From NCBI GenBank assembly GCA_965226945.1, contig OZ245717.1, positions 8,556,001 through 8,620,000 on the forward strand: 64,000 bases of DNA, in the 5' to 3' direction. The notes under the pieces were generated by a model. The model searched no databases and was not told the DNA's origin. It was given only the letters and a program-made list of their open reading frames with translations. Below are positions 8,782-17,388 of this stretch, piece after piece. A program made the position numbers and the translations under genes. Position 1 is the stretch's first letter. Each line of letters opens with the position of its first letter. Source of the DNA: SYLG01 sp965226945. GTDB taxonomy: Bacteria > Planctomycetota > Planctomycetia > Gemmatales > Gemmataceae.

Positions 8782-9132
8782 TTAAAGGGTATGCCCCTGG
8801 TCGTCATGAATGACGATCTCGCGGGTGCACCAGTCCGTCTCGTGAACATCCTTTATCAAGGCAACCCCCTTCGCCTTGAGTTGGACGGCAATGTCCGCCA
8901 CCCCGTTGGTCTGAAGGTACAGGTGGAAGTGACCGCCTTCATCGACATAGGGAATCGAAGGATCTTCATTACAGACTTGCTTCAGATGAAACACTTGAAT
9001 GCCGGCCCGGATGCCCGTGTAGAAATCCTGGTAATTGAACTCGACGGTGAACCCCAGTTTCTCGGTGTAGAAGCGAATCGAGGAAGCCATATCCCTGGTA
9101 CGCAATTGAGGAATGATTCCGGTAATTGCCAT
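8782..9132 (-). CDS. VOC family protein, apparently shortened by a terminal stop
   Basis: A 116-residue VOC protein. The fold is evident from TGIIPQLRTRDMASSIRFYT, EKLGFTVEF, and GGHFHLYLQTNGVADIAVQL. The ATG at 9132 follows GGAGGAAATC, a strong site; a longer N-terminus is unlikely. The frame ends DDQGHTL then TAA, and beyond the TAA the same frame reads L-G-E-A-L before TAG at 8764. Relatives as I remember them end DDQGHTLYFGE, so the TAA looks like a point change of a Tyr codon that removes the last few residues. The protein may still fold. It diverges from the AlkD-like gene. Confidence 0.75.
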   Translation of the reverse strand: MAITGIIPQLRTRDMASSIRFYTEKLGFTVEFNYQDFYTGIRAGIQVFHLKQVCNEDPSIPYVDEGGHFHLYLQTNGVADIAVQLKAKGVALIKDVHETDWCTREIVIHDDQGHTL

Positions 9133-9330
9133 GATTTCCTCCGCAACTTTGAAGGAGCCGAATTCCTTCGCCTTTTTTAGCATCATGAAATGAGAATGCC
9201 AGGAGCTTGGGCCTGTCCCATGAAATGGTTGCGCCTCAAGAACCCCCTACCCTTCGGCGGCATGCCTCGTGTTTTAACGACCACTCCCCTCCTGCTTGGC
9301 GCCACTCTGGACCCACCTATCATAATTGCC

Positions 9331-9999
9331 ATGAACGCTAAAGAAATCCTCACACAGCTCAAGGCGCTGGGCAATCCGTCCCGCCATACACATAACGCCA
9401 AGTCGGGCGCTCCCGCCAATCAATTCGGCGTCAAGCTTGGCGACTTGCGCACGATCGCCAAGAAGCTCAAAACGAATCACGAACTCGCCCTGGAACTCTG
9501 GGACACCGGCAATGTCGAGGCGCAACTGCTCGCCACGCTCATCATCAAGGTCAAGTCGCTTACCGCGGAAGATGTCGACCGGATGACGCGCTCGATCACC
9601 TGCGCGCAAGTCGCCGACTGGCTCAACTCTTACGTCATCGCGGAACACGCCGACAAGGAAACCCTGCGCGTCAAGTGGATGAAGGACAAGGACCGTTGGG
9701 CTGCTCGCGCCGGCTGGAACTTCACGGCAAGCCGCATCAACAAGAAAAACGACGAAGATCTGGATGTCACCGCCCTTCTCGACCGGATTGAAAAAGAACT
9801 GCCGAAGGCGCCGCCCGAAGTGCAGTGGACGATGAACAACACGCTGGCCGCCATCGGCATCCATCACCCCAAACTGCGCAAGCGTGCCATCGCCATCGGC
9901 GAAAAAATTGGCCTCTACAGCGACTGGCCGGTCTCGAAGGGCTGCACGCCTCCCTATGTGCCGGTGTGGGTCGAATTCATGGTGAATCGGCAATCGTGA
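9331..9999 (+). CDS. DNA alkylation repair protein (AlkD-like HEAT-repeat glycosylase)
   Basis: A 222-residue all-helical protein of the DNA alkylation repair family (PF08713, AlkC/AlkD-like). Recognisable parts are the opening MNAKEILTQLKALGNP, the FGVKLGDLRTIAKKL helix, ELALELWDTGNVEAQLLATL, and the end SKGCTPPYVPVWVEF. AlkD-type enzymes excise N3- and N7-alkylated purines using tandem HEAT-like repeats; some members of this subgroup have no proven glycosylase activity, so repair is inferred. The start is the ATG at 9331 because residues upstream of it in frame do not fit the family; the upstream site is weak. Confidence 0.85.
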   Translation: MNAKEILTQLKALGNPSRHTHNAKSGAPANQFGVKLGDLRTIAKKLKTNHELALELWDTGNVEAQLLATLIIKVKSLTAEDVDRMTRSITCAQVADWLNSYVIAEHADKETLRVKWMKDKDRWAARAGWNFTASRINKKNDEDLDVTALLDRIEKELPKAPPEVQWTMNNTLAAIGIHHPKLRKRAIAIGEKIGLYSDWPVSKGCTPPYVPVWVEFMVNRQS

Positions 10000-10321
10000 T
10001 TCCATGCACATCAAGTGCAAAGAGCGCCCGTATCCGCGCAATGACGATTCGCCTCTCTGCGCTGTTCCACTTACGATGCATTTTACTTGCGCCCTTGGGG
10101 CCTACGCTTCGCTCCTCGTTTCCTCTCCACTGCGGCCGCGCAACTCCGATTAAGTGAAATGGATTTCTGTATTCCTTCAAGCGATGGGCTAACGTTTAAA
10201 TCCCGGGCGACGCGCTGAGGGGTCTTGCACTCTCGCACACCTTCTGCCACCCCAATCTCGCGATCAGCCCTTCAACACCCGGAATCTTGGGATTAGGCAG
10301 ATTGTTGTTCGGCTCGGTCGT
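10000..10321. other. Convergent intergenic region
   Basis: About 320 bases between two convergent genes. I find no family-like frame and no strong T-tailed hairpin. Nothing further can be supported. Confidence 0.4.
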
Positions 10322-10759
10322 TCAAGCATCCACCAGTTTCAATACGACATTGATGTTACCGTGAGTGGCTTTGGAATAGGGACACTCCAGGTGGGCACCG
10401 TCCACCAGGTTTTGCGCGGTTTCGCGATCAAGGCCGGGAAGACTGACATTCAAGCGAGCTTGTACAAAGTAGTGGCCATCGGTTGTGCCCAGGTCGATTT
10501 CGGCATCAACGGCGACATCGGGCGGAAGCTTGACTTTTGTTTTCACAGCGACCAGCTTGATCGCCGACAGAAAACAAGCCGACCAACCGACAGCGAGCAA
10601 TTGCTCAGGGTTGGTGCCGTCACCGTGACCTCCCGGAACGGTTAGCTTGACCTCTAAATGGCCATCGGAAGTCCGCGAGGCTCCCCCGTCCCTACCGCCT
10701 GTGGTATGCGCTTTTGCGGTATAGAGCACTTTTTCGATCTGCGTAATGGAAGTCGTCAT
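10322..10759 (-). CDS. ohr: Organic hydroperoxide resistance protein (Ohr/OsmC family)
   Basis: A 145-residue Ohr-type peroxidase. The opening EKVLYTAKAHTTGGRDG carries the catalytic Arg (Arg23), GTNPEQLLAVGWSACFLSAI holds the peroxidatic Cys62, and HLECPYSKATHGN holds the resolving Cys126. Ohr reduces organic and fatty-acid hydroperoxides and is recycled by lipoylated proteins. Length and both cysteines match functional enzymes. The start is the ATG at 10759, preceded by GGAGAC. No OhrR/MarR regulator is next to it. Confidence 0.92.
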   Translation of the reverse strand: MTTSITQIEKVLYTAKAHTTGGRDGGASRTSDGHLEVKLTVPGGHGDGTNPEQLLAVGWSACFLSAIKLVAVKTKVKLPPDVAVDAEIDLGTTDGHYFVQARLNVSLPGLDRETAQNLVDGAHLECPYSKATHGNINVVLKLVDA

Positions 10760-11034
10760 GGTTGTCTCCTTCACATGGGATAGCGCTCGCCCGTTTCCAT
10801 CGTGATCAGGTTTGATCGGGGCGAAGAGAATCGATGATCCGGCCGTCAGATCGATCGCTGAACCACTGGATGAATCATCCATAGCGCACCGCAATGGAAC
10901 GTCCACTCAGGCACTTTATGGAACCAGGGCAAGCTGCAGCGAGCCCTCAGCCCCTCACCTGTCCTCTTCACGGTCAGGTAATCAAACGAATCGACGAGGC
11001 ACTTGCCCTCTGGATCGAATCGATGGTGCCCGTA

Positions 11035-11754
11035 TCACCGCCCGGGAAACAGCACGGCCGAGATGAAATTATTGACATCGTGAACGATGATGCAACTCCA
11101 CAGCGAACGACTGTACCGAAACAGCAGGCCCAAGACGAAACCGATCAAAAAAACATTCAGCGCCAATGAAGGCATGAACCGCTGTAGTGAAAACCACCCT
11201 GGCAGATGCACACTCACAAAGATCAGCGAAGTAAGAATGTTGGCCAGCCAAAAATTCATTCGCGTACTGAGCTTTTGCAGAACATAGCCGCGAAACGGGA
11301 TCTCCTCGAAAAAACCAATGCCCAGAGAGGTGCCCAGGATGCCGTTCCAGGTGACATGAGTCCCAATGTCGCGCGGCCACCCGAACCGAACCAAGGCCAT
11401 GGTGAGCATGATTGCCGCGAGGCCAAGCCCAATGAGCAGGCCCCGCGAGGCGTTTTCGAATAATCCCAGTGTGCGAAGCGGTTCGGCGGCATCATCGATG
11501 CGAACCATGAGAAGCACCGGCAACACCCAAAGGACCAGGCGAATGGCCAGACTCGCGAACGCGTAAGAGAAAGTCTCCTCTCCAAGCGCCTGTACATGGG
11601 GATATGCCCACAGCACATAAATGGTCCAACTGCCGAGGAAGGCCGCGAGATAGATGAAAAAGTTCCCGTCCGCGGGTTTGAGAGCAATCGGCTCTTTTTG
11701 CCCGGTCCGGGGCAGGAGGTCCGTTTCGCGTAAGCTTCCATTTGGCTTTGGCAT
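11035..11754 (-). CDS. CPBP family intramembrane metalloprotease
   Basis: A 239-residue polytopic membrane protein with about six to seven hydrophobic helices. It has the CPBP (CAAX protease and bacteriocin-processing, ABI) motifs: FFEEIPFRGYVLQ with Glu150-Glu151 and Arg155, a second motif FVSVHLPGW, and the third motif HDVNNF. Rce1-like members cleave peptide bonds inside the membrane; bacterial substrates are mostly unknown, some serving self-immunity to bacteriocins. All expected catalytic residues are present. No bacteriocin-like gene is adjacent. ATG at 11754. Confidence 0.88.
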   Translation of the reverse strand: MPKPNGSLRETDLLPRTGQKEPIALKPADGNFFIYLAAFLGSWTIYVLWAYPHVQALGEETFSYAFASLAIRLVLWVLPVLLMVRIDDAAEPLRTLGLFENASRGLLIGLGLAAIMLTMALVRFGWPRDIGTHVTWNGILGTSLGIGFFEEIPFRGYVLQKLSTRMNFWLANILTSLIFVSVHLPGWFSLQRFMPSLALNVFLIGFVLGLLFRYSRSLWSCIIVHDVNNFISAVLFPGR

Positions 11755-12008
11755 TTTGCCACCAAAACTGACAGGCGGGCACGTTCAAGACCTAGCAAGC
11801 GGCCTTTACCGAGAATGGGCCTCACGAACCACTGACAGGATTCTTACCAATTCGCTGGGGTCCCGCGGTGGAATTCCTCCCGAACAGGACTGGGGCGAGC
11901 GCAACAACCGTACGGTTTTACAGATCGGCTGATTTTTTGATTGAATGATCCGTGTGGAAGAATCACAATACGGAAGAGTTCGCCGGTGTTTTTAAGCAGG
12001 ATGATTTC

Positions 12009-13805
12009 ATGAAGCGATCCTGTTGGTTGATCGTGGTGTGTGCTTGGTTCGCGGTTGCCTTGATGGTCCTCTCGCTTCCATGGTCACCGATGATCGCATC
12101 GGCCATGGAATGGACATCGGTGTCCATGGAGAACGGCGACGCTGGTTTCAATGACATTCGCAAGATCCCCCTCACTCAAGTTTCTGGCAAACCGGTCGTG
12201 CTTGCCGATTTCCTGGATAAGAAGGCGCTGGTCGTCGTCTTTATCGGAACGCAATGCCCGGTCAATAACGCCTACATGCGTACACTTCAGAATCTACACG
12301 AAGAATTCGCCAAACAAGGTGTGCAATTCGTAGCCATCAATAGCAATGCCCACGACTCTTCTGAGAACATTGCCGAGCATGCGAAAAAGCATCGGCTGCC
12401 GTTTCCGGTCCTTCGGGACCCCCAACAAGCCGCGGCCGATGGGTTCAAAGCCGAGCGCACCCCGGAGGCGTTCCTTTTGAACAACAAGGGCGAAGTGAAA
12501 TATCGCGGGCGAATCGACGATCAATTCGGTGTCGGTTTCCAGCGTCCCCAGCCGATCCGGAGCGACCTTTCCCAGGCCCTCCAAGAGTTTCTCGCGGACA
12601 AGCCGGTCAGCATTGTCCGCACCCAGGCGGCCGGCTGCCTCATTGGCCGAACCAGGAAAACTCATGGGGAGACCACGATCACCTACACCAGTCAGATCGC
12701 TAGGTTGTTTCAAAAGCGATGCCACGAATGCCATCGCGCCGGCCAGGTAGGGCCGTTCTCCTTGGAGAATTACGATTCCGCCAAAGGCTGGGCCGAGATG
12801 ATTCGCGAGGTCGTGACTGAAGAGCGCATGCCGCCCTGGCATGCCGATGCGCCTCATGGGAAGTTTTCTAATGATCGCCGGCTGCCCCGGGAAGAACGCG
12901 AAACGCTATTGGCCTGGATTAGCCAGGGCTGTCCGAAGGGAGACAATAAGGACCTGCCGCCGCCCAAGCAGTATGTGGAAGGCTGGACGATCGGGAAGCC
13001 CGATCTCGTTTTGACGATGGAGAATGCCTTCGTCGTTCCGGCCAAGGCGCCGAAAGGCGGGATCCCCTACCAGCACATTGTAGTCCCGACCCACTTCACC
13101 GAAGACATGTGGGTGCAAGCCGCCCAAGCGCGCCCGGGAAACCCTGCCGTCGTCCACCACATCCTGGCCTTCCTCCAGGACGCGGGAAAGCCCCTGGGAA
13201 TTCAGGACGATGACGTGCTCGTGGGCCATGCCCCTGGCGATTTGCCACTGGTGCTTCCGCCCGGCATCGCCATGAAGATTCCCAAAGGGTCGAAACTGCT
13301 TTTGCAAATGCACTACACGGCCAATGGTGTCGAACAGTCCGACCGCTCTTCGGTTGGCCTCATCTTTGCCAAAAAACCTCCCGAACATGTGGCCCACACC
13401 CGCACCGTGAACAATCTGAAATTCGTCATTCCCCCGGGCGCCGCCAACCAACAGGTCCGCTCCGCCTACGCCTTCCCCAAAGAGGCAATGATCCTGAGTT
13501 TCATGCCGCATATGCACCTGCGCGGCAAAAGTTTCCAATACAAGGTCGTCTATCCCGATGGTCATGCGGAAATCGCGCTGTCCGTGCCACGCTACGACTT
13601 CAACTGGCAAAGCACCTACCGGCTGACGAATCCCCTGCGAGTGCCGGCCGGCACAAGGATCGAATGCACCGGCACCTTCGACAACTCGACGAACAACCCC
13701 AATAATCCGGATCCCACGAAGGAAGTCCGCTGGGGTGATCAAACCTGGGAAGAGATGATGGGCGGCCTCCTCGATTATTACTTTGTTGATGGCGATGGTA
13801 AATAA
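12009..13805 (+). CDS. Secreted redoxin / cytochrome c / PHM-like copper monooxygenase fusion
   Basis: A 598-residue exported protein in three parts. After a signal peptide (residues 1-35) comes a thioredoxin/AhpC-like redoxin with GTQCPVNNAYM (Cys83; the second Cys of a CxxC is absent). A single heme c site follows, CHECH (Cys238-His242), with GQVGPFSLENY. The C-terminal 220 residues match the peptidylglycine alpha-hydroxylating monooxygenase (PHM) core: His383-His384 and His435 for one copper, His501-x-His503 plus Met583 for the other. Relatives occur in Planctomycetes and Acidobacteria. A periplasmic copper-dependent hydroxylation fed by heme and thiol is inferred. AGGA lies 8 bases before the ATG. 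Confidence 0.85.
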   Translation: MKRSCWLIVVCAWFAVALMVLSLPWSPMIASAMEWTSVSMENGDAGFNDIRKIPLTQVSGKPVVLADFLDKKALVVVFIGTQCPVNNAYMRTLQNLHEEFAKQGVQFVAINSNAHDSSENIAEHAKKHRLPFPVLRDPQQAAADGFKAERTPEAFLLNNKGEVKYRGRIDDQFGVGFQRPQPIRSDLSQALQEFLADKPVSIVRTQAAGCLIGRTRKTHGETTITYTSQIARLFQKRCHECHRAGQVGPFSLENYDSAKGWAEMIREVVTEERMPPWHADAPHGKFSNDRRLPREERETLLAWISQGCPKGDNKDLPPPKQYVEGWTIGKPDLVLTMENAFVVPAKAPKGGIPYQHIVVPTHFTEDMWVQAAQARPGNPAVVHHILAFLQDAGKPLGIQDDDVLVGHAPGDLPLVLPPGIAMKIPKGSKLLLQMHYTANGVEQSDRSSVGLIFAKKPPEHVAHTRTVNNLKFVIPPGAANQQVRSAYAFPKEAMILSFMPHMHLRGKSFQYKVVYPDGHAEIALSVPRYDFNWQSTYRLTNPLRVPAGTRIECTGTFDNSTNNPNNPDPTKEVRWGDQTWEEMMGGLLDYYFVDGDGK

Positions 13806-14020
13806 AAGTCAGGATTTCGCGCGGTGGGCCACTGGGGTCAAGGATTCAGGGTTCCGGTGAACGTCGGTCAAGCAGGCACCCGGCCTGTCGTTTTCAGAAA
13901 TTGGCGACAACCGTCGCCCTTCAATCCTCGTTAATATTTGCAGGTAGAGAAAACATTTGGTAATTTAGGTAAATCGCAATCCTCTCCAAGACTAATTGCC
14001 ACACCTTGAGGCTGATCGCC

Positions 14021-17000
14021 ATGAGTCGCCACTGGTCACGGGTCACGTGTCCCGCGCTTTTCGTATTGCTTCTCGTTTCCGTTCCCGCCCTAACGGTGGA
14101 ACCAGATAAGGTCACGGGGGCGAACTATCCGCTCGCGCAAAAATTCAACAAAGAATTCGTCTCCCGCAATGTGCAGGAGGTCAGCGTCACTCCGCAGTGG
14201 ATCGGCAAGACCGACCAGTTCTGGTACCAGATCCGCACTCCCCACGGTGCGACCTACTACCGCGTGGATCCCGCGAAATTGACCAAGGAGCCGCTGTTCG
14301 ATAGCGGCAAACTGGCCTCCAGCCTGTCGGAACTGACGAAGAAGCCTTTCGATTCCGCGACCTTGAATCTCTCCCGCGTGAGCGTGACGGAAGACGGCAA
14401 AAAACTCAAATTTGTCTTTGACGATTACCTGTACGAGTACGACTTGGCCTCCGCGGTCATGACGAAGGGGGCGAAAGCGCCACGAACGGGATTTCAACCT
14501 CCCGCCGGCACGCTCAACCGCATGACCGAAGAACAGCGCAAGCGACTGGACGAAATTCGAGATCGAGACCAGCAAAAAGAAGAGCAACAAGAACAACAGC
14601 AAAGGCGCGAGGAGCAGCAGGAGCAACAAGAACAGGGGGCGCAAACCGCTCCCCCCGCCGCAGCGCCCGCGACCGGCTACAAGGCCTTATCTCCGGACAA
14701 GAAAAAGTATGTCTATGTCATGAAACACAACCTTTACCTGGCCGATGAAGGGGCCGAGGACAAGGCGGTCGCATTGACCAAGGACGGTGAGGAAGAATAC
14801 TCGTTCATGTCCCGTGGCGGCGGCATGTTTGGACAGGGCCGGCGAACGGAGAATGGCGAAGCTGCCGTCCAGCGGCCCGCGCCCGACGATCGCAAATCGC
14901 GGCCGAATGTGACCTGGGCGACCGATTCGAAGTCGTTCTATGTGTCGCGCAACGATGCCCGGGGTGTCAAGGATCTGTACCTGGTCGATTCGATCGCCAC
15001 ACCCCGTCCCAAGCTCGAGCAATACAAGTACCCGATGCCGGGTGAGGAAAAGGTCCGCAAGCAGGAACTTTTCTACTGCGATGTCGCAAAAAAAACGCTC
15101 ACGCAGGTCAAATCGAAATGGAAAGACGAACGCTACACCGGCATGGGCTGGGGCAAGGTACCCAATGAACTGCGTTTCATCCGCCGCGACCGCCTGCAGC
15201 GAAACCTGGAAATTTGCACGATCAATGTGCTCACGGGCGCCGAAAAGTGCCTGATTGTGGAATCGTTCGATTCGGCCTACCTCGATTCCAAGCCCGTGCG
15301 CTATGTCGAGGAAACCGATGAGATGATCTGGTGGTCGGAGCGCAGCGGCTGGGCCCACTTTTACCTCTACGGAAGAGATGGAACCCTCAAGAACGCGATC
15401 ACATCGGGCTCCTGGCACGCCAGCCGCATTGTGGATCTGGATGCAAAAAACAAGCAAATCTATTTCGTGGCCAATGGCCGCGAACCGGGGGAAAACCTCT
15501 ATTACTCGCACTTGTACCGGGTGCAGTTCGACGGCACCGGTTTGACGCTATTGGACCCAAGCGTCGAGCCCTCTCGGTCAACCTACGCCAAAGTCGAAGG
15601 GGGCCTGAATCATCAGTCTTTCCTGTCTCCTTCCAAAAAATTTGTGGTCAGTTCGGCCAGCGCAGTCGATCACGCCCCGGTTTCCCTGGTTTACAACGAG
15701 TTGGGGATGCCGGTGATGTCGCTTGAACGCACCGATCTTACTCAGCTGAAGGCAACCGGATGGCGGATGCCTGAGACTTTCGTCGTGAAAGCAGCGGACG
15801 GCGTAACCGACCTTTACGGCAACCTTTGGAAGCCCTTCGACTTCGATCCCAAGAAGTCCTACCCGATCATCGCCAATGTCTATCCGGGCCCTCAGACCGA
15901 GGGGGTTTCCTACCGGTTCGCGGCTTATTCGGGGACGATGCAGCTTGCGCAACTTGGATTCATTGTGATCCAGGTGGGACACCGGGGCGGCAGTCCGGAG
16001 CGGTCAAAAGCCTATAGCAGCTTTGGCTATTTCAATCTGCGTGATTATGGGTTGGTCGACAAGAAAGCAGCCATCGAGCAACTGGCCTCTCGGCACGCCT
16101 ACATCGATCTCAATCGAGTGGGCATCTACGGGCACTCAGGCGGCGGCTTCATGTCGGCCGCGGCGGTTTTGCAACCGCCTTACAACGACTTCTTCAAGGT
16201 CGCGGTCGCCAGCGCGGGGAACCACGACAACAACATTTACAACGACAATTGGTCGGAGCGTTATCACGGCATGAAGGAAGTTCCCGTCGGCGAGGAAAAG
16301 AAGGAAGGTACCGCCGCCGGTGCTGCCACGGGCAATTCGGGACGGGGCACCGGGACCGGCCAAGGCGGCCAACAAGGAGGCCAACAAGGAGGTCAGGGGC
16401 GACGCCGGCCTCCCGCGCAAGAAGCGATTGAAAACGAGATCGAGGCGATTTTGACTGGTTTCGACCCCGACGACAAGCAGTCGGTCGAAGAAGCGGAAGC
16501 CAAGCTGGCGGTTTTGGAAGAACAACTGGCCGAGCTTAGACAAGAAGCCGCGGAAGACACTCAAGCAGCCGCGAAGGCTGACGAGAAGAAAACCGAAGCG
16601 AAAAAAGACGACGCCAAAAAGACCGAAACCAAAGCCGAGGTCAAGAAAGACGACGGCAAGAAAACCGAAACCAAGACCGAGGCCAAAAAAGAGGATTCCA
16701 AAAAGGAAGACTCCAAGACGGACGCCAAAAAGACCGAAACCAAAACAGACCTGAAGAAGGACGAAACGAAAAAAGACGAGGCCAAGAAAGCCGAAACGAA
16801 AACCGAGATGAAGAAGGACGACGTCAAGAAAGAAGATGCCAAAACGGACGCTCACAAGGCCGAAGAGAAGGCGCTTCCCAAGACGAAGTTCGACATCAAA
16901 GTCCCCACGAACACGGAGCTGGCCGCGAACCTCAAGGGCCATTTGCTCCTCGTTCACGGGGAAATCGATAACAACGTTCACCCGGCCAACACGATGCGTC

Positions 17001-17185
17001 TGGCAGATGCGTTGATCAAGGCGAACAAGCGGTTCGAACTGCTCATCATCCCCGGCTCGCGCCATGCCTTTGGCGCGGCCCAGCCTTATTTCACTCAAAA
17101 AACCTGGGACTTCTTCGCGGAATTCCTGCTCAACGACCGTCAAACGCGCGCGAATATCTACGAGAAGGATGTGAAGCGGCGATAA
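14021..17185 (+). CDS. Secreted S9 (DPP-IV/prolyl oligopeptidase) peptidase with a large charged insertion
   Basis: A 1054-residue exported peptidase. A signal peptide (ending near PALTVEP) leads to a DPP-IV-type beta-propeller (about residues 60-590) interrupted near 190 by a Gln/Glu-rich run. The alpha/beta-hydrolase domain carries Ser706 (GIYGHSGGGFMSA), Asp983 (HGEIDNNVHP) and His1015 (GSRHAFG). In ordinary S9 enzymes the Ser-Asp distance is about 75-80 residues; here it is 277 because about 200 residues, first Gly/Gln-rich and then Lys/Asp/Glu/Thr-rich, are inserted after the ERYHG segment. Catalysis is probably retained. The start is ATG 14021 (GAGG 9 bases upstream); a TTG at 14006 lacks a site. 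Confidence 0.9.
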   Translation: MSRHWSRVTCPALFVLLLVSVPALTVEPDKVTGANYPLAQKFNKEFVSRNVQEVSVTPQWIGKTDQFWYQIRTPHGATYYRVDPAKLTKEPLFDSGKLASSLSELTKKPFDSATLNLSRVSVTEDGKKLKFVFDDYLYEYDLASAVMTKGAKAPRTGFQPPAGTLNRMTEEQRKRLDEIRDRDQQKEEQQEQQQRREEQQEQQEQGAQTAPPAAAPATGYKALSPDKKKYVYVMKHNLYLADEGAEDKAVALTKDGEEEYSFMSRGGGMFGQGRRTENGEAAVQRPAPDDRKSRPNVTWATDSKSFYVSRNDARGVKDLYLVDSIATPRPKLEQYKYPMPGEEKVRKQELFYCDVAKKTLTQVKSKWKDERYTGMGWGKVPNELRFIRRDRLQRNLEICTINVLTGAEKCLIVESFDSAYLDSKPVRYVEETDEMIWWSERSGWAHFYLYGRDGTLKNAITSGSWHASRIVDLDAKNKQIYFVANGREPGENLYYSHLYRVQFDGTGLTLLDPSVEPSRSTYAKVEGGLNHQSFLSPSKKFVVSSASAVDHAPVSLVYNELGMPVMSLERTDLTQLKATGWRMPETFVVKAADGVTDLYGNLWKPFDFDPKKSYPIIANVYPGPQTEGVSYRFAAYSGTMQLAQLGFIVIQVGHRGGSPERSKAYSSFGYFNLRDYGLVDKKAAIEQLASRHAYIDLNRVGIYGHSGGGFMSAAAVLQPPYNDFFKVAVASAGNHDNNIYNDNWSERYHGMKEVPVGEEKKEGTAAGAATGNSGRGTGTGQGGQQGGQQGGQGRRRPPAQEAIENEIEAILTGFDPDDKQSVEEAEAKLAVLEEQLAELRQEAAEDTQAAAKADEKKTEAKKDDAKKTETKAEVKKDDGKKTETKTEAKKEDSKKEDSKTDAKKTETKTDLKKDETKKDEAKKAETKTEMKKDDVKKEDAKTDAHKAEEKALPKTKFDIKVPTNTELAANLKGHLLLVHGEIDNNVHPANTMRLADALIKANKRFELLIIPGSRHAFGAAQPYFTQKTWDFFAEFLLNDRQTRANIYEKDVKRR
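16570..16866 (+). repeat. Degenerate repeats encoding K(T/D)E(T/D)KK-type charged segment
   Basis: Inside the S9 peptidase gene, imperfect 12-24 base units built from GACGCCAAAAAGACCGAAACC-like words (shown here in part) encode alternating K, E, D and T residues such as KKTETKAEVKKDDGKKTE. Just upstream, at about 16365-16395, GGCCAACAAGGA is repeated in tandem and encodes the Gln/Gly stretch. The units suggest growth by slippage or unequal recombination. Confidence 0.7.
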
Positions 17186-17263
17186 GGGACGATCGGCTCT
17201 GGTGATCGGCGGGAGCGTCTGCAATACGGTCCCGCGCACGGGAAGGCGTGTTTCTCAAAAATT

Positions 17264-17307
17264 CACAACCCTTCGCCGGTTGCTTCTGCAACCGGCGAAG
17301 GGTTGTG
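17264..17307 (-). terminator. Perfect 20-bp stem hairpin, probable terminator
   Basis: CACAACCCTTCGCCGGTTGC and its exact reverse complement are separated by TTCT. On the minus strand the stem is followed by AATTTTTGAG, giving a U-rich tail, so it can end transcription of the GH13 gene whose stop is at 17389. On the plus strand it lies 79 bases after the S9 peptidase gene, where the tail is weaker; it may serve both. Confidence 0.75.
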
Positions 17308-17388
17308 CGTTTGCCAAACAGCCGAGGCAACAACATACTACTAGAATTTTACGCTTCGATATCCGTGAGATCGAAATCATTGGGATGA

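Noticed and set aside
16136..17239. Long minus-strand frame (367 codons) opposite the end of the S9 peptidase gene
   Set aside because: It is the complement of the repetitive Lys/Glu segment and catalytic region, with implausible Phe/Gly/Leu-rich sequence; the plus-strand gene has clear catalytic motifs.
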